In this document: positions 10,791 to 20,095 of the stretch, piece after piece
How the letters are laid out: every line of letters begins with the position of its first letter
How positions within the stretch are numbered: the first letter of the stretch is position 1
Source: Akebia trifoliata
Taxonomy: Eukaryota > Streptophyta > Magnoliopsida > Ranunculales > Lardizabalaceae
Length of the DNA: 64,000 nt
Direction: 5' to 3'
Assembly: GCA_017979445.1 (NCBI GenBank)
Contig: CM030706.1
Location: 20,539,884-20,603,883, forward strand
Position numbers and translations under genes: made by a program
The notes under the pieces: model-generated
The model's input: only the letters and a program-made list of their open reading frames with translations
Databases searched by the model: none
What the model was told of the DNA's origin: nothing

Positions 10791-11489
10791 AATTAGGGCA
10801 TCATCAAATGGGAAGAAAGGTCCCGTCAAGAAGAAAATTCAGAAGGAAGCTTGTGCAGAAACTGCAGAACCATTCAAGCAGCCACGATATTTGTCTTTTA
10901 GCCAAGAGCTCACATCCGACAAAGACAATATTGAAGTCGAAAAAAATCAGAAGTCATCTTGAACATTGTAGGTTCTTCAAAAGTATGTTTACTTGTTCAA
11001 GTGTTCGCTAATGGAAGATGTAGAATCATCAACCACTTTGAAGAGGAAGATCTTTTATTCTAATATTTATCAAGATTTTTTAAATCCAGGTTAAGCATTT
11101 TTCAAAAGAAATTCGAAAGAAAATGATCAATTCTTTATTGCACATATGATAATCTTAAGAATCTTAAATTTAAGAGAATGTCAATTCTTCTATCTATCAT
11201 ACATCAGAGTCCATATTTTTCAAGCATAATCCATTCCATCAGTCTCGTAGTCAAGTCCCAGTTAAAGTCAACCTTGAAACTAGGGGCATTTTTTAAGGTC
11301 ATTAATTTCAAAGTTTTGTTCTTAATCACATGATAAAAATGAAAATCTTATTTAAAAGTCCGATGAAGTCAATGATATTATGAATCCAAATACATGATAA
11401 GCTAATAAGGCCTGATCTTTCAATTTTGAGCTCGATTTTGAATCATAGAATCAATTAATAGGATTGTTTAAGTTCCTATAAACTAAGCC

Positions 11490-12350
11490 CGAGAAACGTG
11501 ACTTAGTAAGTTCGAGTATGAGAAATGAGACTCCAATTTTTTGAATCGTAGAATGAATAGGCTTTTTGAAGTGCCTACAAACCTAAGTTCGAGTCCGAGA
11601 AACGAGACTCCAACTTTTTGAATCATAGAATAAATAGGCTTTTTTAAGTGCCTATAAACCTAAGTTCGAGTCTGAGAAATGAGACTCCAACTTTTTGAAT
11701 CATATAATGAATAGGCTTTTTTAAGTGCCTACAAACCTAAGTTCGAGTCCGAGAAACGAGACTCCAACTTGTTGAATCATAGAATGAATAGGCTTTTTGA
11801 AGTGCCTACAAACCTAAGTTCGAGTCCGAGAAACGAGACTCCAACTTGTTGAATCATAGAATGAATAGGCTTTTTGAAGTGCCTACAAACCTAAGTTCGA
11901 GTCCGAGAAACGAGACTCCAACTTTTTGAATCATAGAATGAATAGGCTTTTTGAAGTGCCTACAAACCTAAGTTCGAGTCCAAGAAACGAGACTCCAACT
12001 TTTTGAATCATAGAATGAATAGGCTTTTTGAAGTGCCTACAAACCTAAGTTCGAGTCCGAGAAACGAGACTCCAATTTTTGAATCATAAAATGAATAGGC
12101 TTTTTGAAGTGCCTACAAACCTAAGTTCAAGTCCGAGAAACGAGACTCCAACTTTTTGAATAATATATAGGCTTTTTGAAGTGCCTATAAACCTAAGTTC
12201 GAGTCCGAGAAATGAGACTCCAACGTTTTGAATCATAGGCTTTTTGAAGTGCCTATTAACCTTAGTTCGAGTCCGAGAAACGAGACTTCAATTTTAATAG
12301 GATTGTTTAAGTTCCTGCAAACCTTAGCCAGAGTCCGAGAAACGAGACTC
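11490..12350 (+). repeat. 77-bp tandem array in element B UTR, about 11 copies
   Basis: Units of about 77-78 bp contain AATAGGCTTTTTGAAGTGCC and CTAAGTTCGAGTCCGAGAAA. Inside, GAGTC and GACTC (with inner CG/CG) form a hairpin around AGAAA. Some copies have TG at both inner positions instead of CG. Edge units are diverged or shortened (for example 12170-12300). Confidence 0.85.
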
Positions 12351-12676
12351 CAGCTTTGTTTGAAATCATATTGAATTAATAGGATTATTTAAGTTCCTTA
12401 GCCTGAGAAGCTTGGCTACAATAGGCTCCAGTCCGATAAATGAGACTCAAACTTTTTCGAACTCTAAAAAGAATTTCAAATAGGATTTAACGAAGTTCCT
12501 ACAATGTTATAACTCCAATTACCTTTGTTAAACCTTGCTATGATTGTTTTCGTTGCATAAGTGCATCTCAATTTTGAATCATTATTGTCAGTGAGAGAAA
12601 ATCTCTAGGACCTGGCACATTTTTACTTAATTTCACACAGCATCACACCATTGCACACACGTGCACTTTTGCATCA

Positions 12677-12787
12677 GTCAGGGAGAATCTTCTAAAATTC
12701 GAGGATCTGACATCGTCAGTGAGAGTTCAAGCTCGAGGACCTGACAACCTTTTAGTTCGGGAAGAGTTTTACGCTCAAGGATCCGAA
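12677..12787 (+). repeat. Three-hairpin tail module of element B UTR
   Basis: Three consecutive units of form arm, GAG or GAAT, loop, CTC or ATTC, AGGA, arm'. Arms are GTCAG/CTGAC (12677-12711), GTCAG/CTGAC (12715-12745) and TTCGG/CCGAA (12756-12787). The block recurs in A (16790-16930), C (40970-41100), D (36505-36640) and F (51000-51180, minus). Confidence 0.65.
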
Positions 12788-12903
12788 AACCCTGACGAAT
12801 TGATAAATCAGGCTGCAAAATGAACTGTCACTAGCTTTGGCATTCAGATATCGCACTATCTACCAAAATAGATTTGCTATCTAGTTTGCTTCAACACTCT
12901 GCC

Positions 12904-12916
12904 AAAGAGGGGCATC
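12904..12916 (+). promoter_or_regulatory. Polypurine tract of element B
   Basis: AAAGAGGGGCATC directly abuts the 3' LTR. The same tract precedes the 3' LTRs of A, C, D and F. It would prime plus-strand DNA synthesis. Confidence 0.85.
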
Positions 12917-14681
12917 TGTAGACACCCCATTTTTGCATCCGCCTGATTAATCAACTCGTCAACCCGATTGCAATGATTCCCAATGATGGATGTGTATTCC
13001 AATACTTTATTTTGTTACCAGATATGTTTCAGAAATCCAGATGAGGTATCTCGAACTGACAAAACCTTAGAAATTACGCTACGCTAGGAAAATACGACCC
13101 TAGAAACATAGAAATCATCATCTTGCAGACCAGAGAAAAGAAACTTCACGATAAAAATCACTAAAAATTACCAAATTACCAAAATATCCCTAACCTCAAA
13201 ACAACCCTAGAGCCTACGTTACGCTTAGGAAAACTCTCTCGAACACATAAAATAACACATCGGAACCAAATAAATCATTTCACCAATTTTTAACAGAATT
13301 TGACAAAATTACGAAAATGCCCATCGTAAAGTTCACAACCATTTCACACAAACAACTTCATAAATAACAAAAACTAATATTTCCATTGAATTCCTTACGA
13401 AAAATCGATTCTAAAACATCCTGGAACATTAAAAACCGACTTGAAACGTGAAAAGTCTTCTCCGGGGGCAAAACGGTAATTTCACAATTTTCATAATTAA
13501 AAATTTCGAAATTAATAAATAAATATTAAATAATTAAAGTGAAACATTAATGAAATTAATTTAAAATTTTGAACCTAGAAAATCGATCAATCGGGTTCTC
13601 AGGCAAAATTGTTGAGGGTTCGTGAGATATTTCTTTAAGAACCCCTCAATTTGGGGGTCCAAAGAATTAAAGAAATAATGAAAGGCCTTCTCCAAAAATA
13701 AAAGTAAATCAAGTAAGACTAAAGTCAAGGTATTAAAGTCAATCAAGTGAGACTGAAGTCAAAATTAAAGTCAATTAAGCAAGACTGAAGTCAAGTCAAT
13801 CAATTAAGACTAAAGTCAAAACATAAAAGTCAATCAAATAAGACCAAAAGTCATAATAGAATTCTAATTAAATAATAACTCTATCTAATAGAGTTCTTAC
13901 TTAAAAATAATTCTACCTAAAACAATTTGAATTAAAACACAATTCTACCTAAAACAATTCTAATTAAAATACAATTCTACCTAAAACAAGTCAAATTAAA
14001 ACACAACTCTAATTAAAAGATCTCTAATTAAACACTAACTCTATCCAAATCAACCCCTAAAAACATCTATAAATAGAGGTGCTCACACCCTATTTTCGTA
14101 TCAAATTATAAGCCCTAAGAGAAGTAGGTCTAGAAGCTCCCCTAGCCCCCCATAAACCCTAGTTTTGGAGCCCCAACTCCTTAGCTAACATCCCTCCTTC
14201 AATTTTAGTCTAGAAAACACCCAAAAGCCTTCTAAAAACATCCCCAAATCTGCAACGAACTTGAAGAGTTCAGATTCAAAAACAAGGAGATACCTTGCCT
14301 CGGAGATCCGAAGTCAAATCCGGAAGCAGAACGAAGCAAGGGAGCACGGTACAAGGAGTTCTTTTTGTCAGATCTGAGGGAACCAAGTCCTTGCCATCGG
14401 AAAGGTAAACCTTTTATTTTTATTTATTTTCTTATCTAGGTTTTAGCAATGTAATTTACTTGGGAATTTAGTAGAGACCGGCTGTGGCCGGGCCGGGTTG
14501 GTGCCTTACACCTTCCAACCCCGTAACTTGATCCCCGAATTCAGTTTTTTTTTGTTTTAGATTAGTTTTTATCCGTTTAGAGTCATTGATCGGTTCCTAG
14601 ACCGTAATAACTAGGTGGCGACTCCCAAACCTCAAGGGTCAAAAGCGGATCCGCACACCCCGCGGATCGAGGGCGCTTTCA
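12917..14681 (+). repeat. 3' LTR of element B
   Basis: It is 1765 bp, nearly identical to the 5' LTR over the first about 1.5 kb (about three differences in the first 190 bases). The last 230 bp differ clearly and look more like the element A LTR (GAATTCA, then CATTGATCGGTTCC, then CCGCACACCCC). TATA box at 14068-14075; U5 hairpin at 14495-14521 reduced to GGGTTGG/CCAACCC. Confidence 0.94.
14068..14075 (+). promoter_or_regulatory. TATA box of element B 3' LTR
   Basis: TATAAATA in the same context as in the 5' LTR. Confidence 0.7.
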
Positions 14682-15084
14682 CACCTAACCTAGGGAAGGG
14701 AAGATTCGATCTACGTTTTGGTCTGATCCCAAAATTCTGGGGTACGTAGACAACCTGAGAAGTTACTTCAGGCCCGACCACATCAAAATAAAAAAAATCT
14801 ATTTTCCCACACAATAAAAAATCAAGAAAAAAATTCAAAAGAAAAATAAATCCAAAATGGGGAAGAAAATTTAAGGAAAAAGAAAACAATTTAAAAGGAA
14901 ATGCCACACAAGGAGCATTTGGGGTTTTGAGCCTCAAAATTCATTTCTTTTTATACCCAGTCCTACGTTTACCTGTAAAAGTCCTCCTAAGTACCGTACG
15001 AAAGTCAAGGAAGATAGTAAAACATGATCAGACAGTAACTCTAGAAGTTCAGAGGAGAACAAAAAGATAAAAAAATGATGAAGC

Positions 15085-15290
15085 CTGCTAAGTTGAAAAC
15101 CCGAAAAGGACGACTTAGGCAAAAATTAAGGCAAGCTCGCAAGGTTGAAAATCTGAAAGGACAACTTTGGCAACAATCAGAGCCAAGAAGAAAAAAAAGC
15201 TCGCTAGATCGAAAACCTGAAAAGACGATCTAGGCAAAAGCTAGAGCAAGCTCGATAGATTGAAAACCTGAAAAGGCGACCTAGGCAAAA
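15085..15290 (+). repeat. GAAAACC-loop hairpin modules in element A UTR, 4 copies
   Basis: Copy 1 pairs CTAAGT with ACTTAG (15088-15118). Copy 2 pairs CAAGGTTG with CAACTTTG (one G-U, near 15140-15169). Copy 3 pairs CTAGATCG with CGATCTAG perfectly (15204-15233). Copy 4 (15255-15285) is decayed. Loops keep TGAAAACC-GAAAAGG. Equivalent sets are in B, C, D and F. Confidence 0.7.
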
Positions 15291-16029
15291 GTTAGAGCAA
15301 CAAAGAAAAACAGAAGAAGATCCCAAGCTGAGAGCGGTCCGAGCTGAAACAGCAGAAGTCCGAATAACCAAGTTCAATACTTAGCTTAAACCAGGCACAG
15401 ACTCAGAAGCCACAAAGTATCTTGTCTACGATTGATCTGAAAATGTTTACTTCCCCGAGTGAACCAATGGAAAAAAGGGTGAATTCTATGATGAGTCCCA
15501 AAAGGAAATATTTTGTTCTCTTGAGCCTGACTCAAAATCTTCAATAAAATTAATCAAAATTAAAAGTTGGATCTTTATTGCGCTTGTGGTAATCAAATGT
15601 TTCAAACCTTCATACAAGGGACATTTTCTTTCTTCTTTAATATAACTTTTCCCCCCTTATACTAGGGGCATTTTTTTTAATTTTTGCATGATGTGTTCAA
15701 TTATCTTCAATGCCATGTTCATTGTCAAACTAGGGGAATTTTATTTTTGAGCAATGATAATGAGAACCCCAAACTTAAGGTTAACCTCTTGATAACAGTT
15801 TTTTGAAAAACTTTTGAGGTTCAAAAGAAAATAAAAACTCGGGTTTTAAATTCATAAAACTTTTGGATAAAACCTTGAGGTTCAAACAAAAGCATTTTGG
15901 ATCTCACATAGGAGATAGGACATTCATTCTGTCTCAGATCTCTTCATTTCCAGATCCAACCCTTCTTTTCCAGATTCATTTTCAATCGTTCTTTCCCAGA
16001 TTTATTCCTTTAGTCTCAGTTTTACTCAG

Positions 16030-16676
16030 TCAGATGCCACTGAGGGCTTTCTAAGAATTATGCTCAGATGCCACCGAGGGTTTTCTCGTAACTATGCTCA
16101 ATTGCTGCCGAGGATTTTCTCGGAACTATGCTCAGTTACCGTCGAGGGTTTTCTCGGAACTATGCTCAGATGTCGCCGAGGGTTTTCTCGGAACTATGCT
16201 CAGTTACCGCCGAGGGTTTTCTTGGAATTATGCTCAGACGCCGCCGAGGGTTTTCTTAGAACTATGTTTAGTTACCGTCAAGGGTTTTCTCGGAATTATG
16301 CTCAGTTACCGCTAAGGGTTTTCGCGAAATTATGCTCAGATGCCGCCGAGGGTTTTCTCGGAACTATGCTTAGTTACCGCCGAGGGTTTTCTCGGAATTA
16401 TGCTCAGTTACCGCCGAGGGTTTTCTCAGAATTATGCTAAGATGCCACTGAGGATTTTCTAGGAACTATGCTTAGTTACCATTGAGGGTTTTCTCAAAAT
16501 TATGCTCAGATGTCGTCGAAGGTTTTCTCAGAATTATGCTCAGATGCCGCCGAGGATTTTCTCAGAATTATGCTCAGTTACCGCCGAGGGTTTTCTCGGA
16601 ATTATGCTCAGTTACCGCCAAGGGTTTTCTCGGAACTATGCTCAGATGCCGCCGAGGGTTTTCTCGGAATTATGCT
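16030..16676 (+). repeat. 34-bp tandem array of element A UTR, about 19 copies
   Basis: The unit reads GCTCAGATGCCGCCGAGGG then TTTTCTCGGAACTAT. Most units carry the CCGAG/CTCGG hairpin, several with one damaged base, so the array looks older than that in element D. Because 34 is not a multiple of 3, all frames stay open and give repetitive peptides with no coding value. Confidence 0.93.
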
Positions 16677-17015
16677 CAATTTATATTCAAATTATGCTCA
16701 GTTTATGGTCAAATTATGCTCAGATTTTACTCAGTTCCAACTTAATCTCTTAGATTTTAAATCACACAATTGCACAATTGTTACATCAGCCAAGGAGAAT
16801 TTTCTAAAATTCAAGGATCTGACACCGTCAATGAGAGTTTGCGCTCAAGGACCTGACAACCTTTTAATTCGGGGAGAGCTTTACCCTGAAGGATCCGAAC
16901 ACCCCGACAAATTGCTAAATCGGGCTGTAAAATGAACTGTCACTAGCTTAGGCATTTAGATATCGTACTATCTACCAAAATAAATTTGTTATCTAGTTTG
17001 CTTCAACCCTCTACC

Positions 17016-17028
17016 AAAGAGGGACATC
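17016..17028 (+). promoter_or_regulatory. Polypurine tract of element A
   Basis: AAAGAGGGACATC (one change from the common AAAGAGGGGCATC) abuts the 3' LTR. Confidence 0.8.
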
Positions 17029-18739
17029 TGTATACACCTCATTTTTACACTCGCCTGATTAATCAACTTGTCAACCCGATCGCAACGGTTCCCAATGATG
17101 GATGTTTATTCCATTGCTTTATTTTGTTACCAGATATGTTTCAAAAATTCGGATGAGGTATCTCGAATTGACAAAATCATAAAACCACGCTACATTAGGA
17201 AAATCCAACCTAGAAACATAGAAATCATCATCTTGCAGACCCAAAAAGAAGTTTTACGATAAAAATCACTAAAAATTGACCAAATTACCAAAATACCCCT
17301 AACATCAAAACAACCCTAGAGCCTACGTTACGATTAGGAAAATCCTTTCGAACACATAAAACAACAAATCGAAATCAAATAAATCATTTCACTAATTTCA
17401 ACAGAATTCGACAAAATTACAAAAATGCCCCTCATAAAATTCATGACCATTTTACACAAAAATTTCATAAATGACACAAACTAATATTTTCATTGAATTC
17501 CTTACGAAAAATCGATTCTAAAACATCCTAGAAGATTAAAAACTAACTTAAAACGTGAAAAGTCCTCTCCGGGGACAAAACGATAATTTCATAATTTTCA
17601 TAATTAAAAATTTCAAAATTAATAAATAAAATATTAAATAATTAAAGTGAAACATTAATGAAATTAATTTAAAATTTTGAACTAAAAAAATCGATCAATC
17701 GGACTCTCATGAAAAATTGTTGAGGGTTCGTGAGATATTTCTTTAAGGACCCCTCCATTTGGGGGTCCAAAGAATTAAAGATATAATAGAGGGGGGTTCT
17801 CCAAAAATTTAAAGTCAATCAAGTAAGACTAAAGTCAAAATTAAAGTCAATTAAGCAAGACTAAAGTCAAGATATTAAAAGTCAATCAATTAAGACTAAA
17901 GTCAAAATATTAAAAGTCAATCAAATAAGACCAAAAGTCAAAACCCTAATAGAGTTCTAATTAAATAATAACTCTATTTAATAGAGTTCTAACTAAAATA
18001 CAACTCTACCTAAAACAATTCTAATTAAAACACAATTCTACCTAAAACAATTCTAACTAAAACACAACTCTAATTAAAAGAACTCTAATTAAACACTAAC
18101 TCTATATAAATCAATCCCTAAAAAAATCTATAAATAGAGGTCCTCACACCCTATTTTCGTATCAAATCATAAACCCTAAGAGAAGTAGGTCTAAAAGCCC
18201 CCCTAGCCTCCCATAAACCTTAGTTTTGGAGTCCCAACTCCTTACCTAACATCCCTCCTTCGATTTTAACCTAAAAAACACCTAAAAGCCCTTCCAAAAC
18301 ATCCCAAAATCCATAACAAACTCGAAGAATCCAGATAAAAAAAGGAGATACCTTGCCTCGGAGATCAGAAATCAAATCCGGAGACAGAACGAAGCAAGGA
18401 ATATGGTACAAGGAGCAGTTTTTGTCGGATCTGAGGGAATAAGATCTTTGCTATCGGAAAGGAATAATTTTTTTCTTTTTTTTATTATCTAGGTTTTTTC
18501 TTAGCAATGTAACTTATTTGGAAAGTTAGTAGAGACCGACTTTGGCCGGGCAGGGTTGGTGCCTAACACCTTCCAACCTCGTAACATGATCCCCGAATTC
18601 AATTTTTTTCTATTTTAGATTAGTTCTTTATCCATTTAGAGTCATTGATCGGTTCCTAGACCGTAATAACTAAGTGGTGACTCCCAACCTCAAGGGTCAA
18701 AAGTGGATCCGCACACCCCGCGGATCGAGGGCGCTTTGA
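17029..18739 (+). repeat. 3' LTR of element A
   Basis: It is 1711 bp, starting TGTATACACC and ending GCGCTTTGA, so both ends are slightly mutated relative to TGTAGACACC...TTTCA. TATA box at 18129-18136; U5 hairpin at 18554-18578 (GGTTGG/CCAACC core). More diverged from B than the two B LTRs from each other. Confidence 0.9.
18129..18136 (+). promoter_or_regulatory. TATA box of element A 3' LTR
   Basis: TATAAATA at the conserved U3 position. Confidence 0.7.
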
Positions 18740-20012
18740 CATACGCTAAATACAGTCGAGGAACCTGCGAAAGTAGCAGTTTTATTTTCTAGGGACTAGA
18801 AAAAGGTAAGTTTGGGGGTGTGATGATTGTCTCTAAACACTCAATTATACACACATTTTTTAGATATTTATCTTGATTTTTATACCTATTTTTTTATATT
18901 AAGGTAATAATCATGATAAGCCTCAAAACACCATGTTGCATGTTAATTAGGCTTAAATACATATAAATAAATTTATTTACTAGATAAATCTAATTACGTG
19001 TGTTTCTTGTGTGCAGAAAATCAACAATTTGAAATCAAAATCTTAAGGCAAAAGCATTTGGGCCCACTTTGAAAAGTCCTAATCCTTAAGTCATATTCTC
19101 CTCTTTTGTCTTTTTGTGCAAAGAAAAGTGGAGGCTACTTTTAGACTCTTTTACACACATTTTTCTCTATAAATAGAGCCTCAAATTCGAGAGAAAGGGT
19201 TCCATCTTGGTTCTCTTATCCAAGACTCCTTTAATCTAAGGCTCTTAGCCTATTCTCTTATATTTTGTATTTTCATTTTCTAATTATTTTCTTTTGACTA
19301 AATAGTCTTGTAAGAAGTAGAAGAAGAAGAAGTTGTAAGTTTCTCCATGAAATGAAGAAAAATTATTTCATCTCTTATCTTTCCTCTCTTGCAATGACAT
19401 TAGGCTAAGTTCCCTTCCATTGGAGTGTGGAAAAGCCTAGAGCAAGTTTTTGGGTTATTTCTAATTTCATGCCTTTCTTTTATTTAAAATGCTTATGAGT
19501 TCTCTTTAAGTTTCTTGCACCTTTTATTCTTAATATAAATACTTTATGCTTAGATTAGATCAAGATAAAGTATGCTTAAACTAGATAATTGGTAGTAGGA
19601 AGTTTTCAAAGAATTCTTCTTTGTTTATGTTCCCTTATTTCATTTGCACAACTTTCCGATCTAAGGAGCTAACACCAAGCCCTTACGATTGAGTTATAAA
19701 AGGCTAGAAACTAAGAATTGCTCATCAACATGTTCTAGGTAGATCCACTTCCAATGGTGTTTTAATTTCATAAGTTTACTTGCTTTTAATTTCATTTACT
19801 TTAGTTTATTTTCTAGCAATTTTACATCTTCTTATAAGTTCAAAAATACAAAGAAAAATAGTTTTAATTCCTTTTAGTTAATTTGAATTTTATCTCCTTA
19901 GCTCAACTCTATTCCTCCTTTCTCTTGGATTCGATCCCCTACTTGCCTCACAAGTAAAGTAAAAGTAAGATTATTATTAACTCTGGTGAGAAGAACAACG
20001 ATAGTCTCATCA
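18740..20012 (+). mobile_element. Element X: 3' tail and LTR of an unrelated (Athila-like?) retrotransposon
   Basis: The LTR begins TGATGATTGT at 18821 and ends AGTCTCATCA at 20012 (1192 bp). Before it stand 81 bp of internal sequence with a polypurine tract TTTGGGGGTG (18811-18820). A TATAAATA box is at 19168-19175. PPT and LTR ends resemble Athila or related gypsy elements by general appearance; the assignment is weak. No coding part remains. On the right it joins directly to the element C pre-gag region, on the left to the element A LTR end, and I see no target duplication. Confidence 0.65.
19168..19175 (+). promoter_or_regulatory. TATA box of element X LTR
   Basis: TATAAATA followed by GAGCCTCAAATTCGAGAG inside the 18821-20012 LTR. 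Confidence 0.65.
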
Positions 20013-20095
20013 CTAAACTCAAACGTCCACTTCCTAGTTGGACTAGTAAGTCCAGTCGATTAGAATGAACGTCAATACCAAGTCAAGAGGCAGAA

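Larger units (their letters stand above)
10021..12903 (+). other. 3' UTR of element B with structured repeats
   Basis: Homologous to the UTRs of A, C, D and F at both ends (TACGTAGGCAACCTGAGAAG near 10211; tail 12670-12900). It contains three GAAAACC-loop hairpins (10611-10790), a 77-bp array (11490-12350) in place of the 34-bp array of the other elements, and the three-hairpin tail. The open stretch at 10808-11011 has no homologue and is not called as a gene. Confidence 0.75.
4810..14681 (+). mobile_element. Element B: complete non-coding LTR element (LARD-like), CACCT duplication
   Basis: It has 5' LTR 4810-6569, PBS 6571-6588, leader, internal region, PPT 12904-12916 and 3' LTR 12917-14681. 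Both LTRs begin TGTAGACACC and end TTTCA. It is flanked by CACCT at 4805-4809 and 14682-14686. The 6.3-kb interior contains no gag, protease, RT, RNase H or integrase similarity in any frame that I could recognise; only a short echo of the pol end is left near 10000-10040. The leader matches element E. It must have moved with proteins supplied by another Tat-clade element, and fits the term large retrotransposon derivative. Confidence 0.93.
14687..17015 (+). other. 3' UTR of element A (continued)
   Basis: Resumes after the right CACCT duplication (14682-14686). Contains the TACGTAGACAACCTGAGAAG block, hairpin modules (15085-15290), several copies of CTAGGGGCATTTT-like blocks (15660-15740), a 34-bp array, and the hairpin tail (16790-16930). 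It is not coding; open frames here are either accidental or forced by the array. Confidence 0.8.
1..18739 (+). mobile_element. Element A: decayed Tat/Ogre-clade Ty3/gypsy retrotransposon, 5' end outside window
   Basis: Pol relics run from protease at the left edge to integrase (about 4735). The 3' UTR starts at 4736, is interrupted by element B between 4809 and 14687, and continues to the polypurine tract at 17016-17028 and the 3' LTR at 17029-18739. The UTR text reads through exactly once B and one copy of its CACCT duplication are removed. Order of domains, dual RNase H and UTR layout match the Tat/Ogre clade. Stops and frameshifts occur in every domain, so it is not autonomous now. The 5' LTR and gag are not in the window. 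Confidence 0.9.

Noticed and set aside
10808..11011. Basic 67-codon open stretch in B
   Set aside because: No counterpart in the A, C, D or F UTRs and no motif; probably chance in purine-rich sequence.
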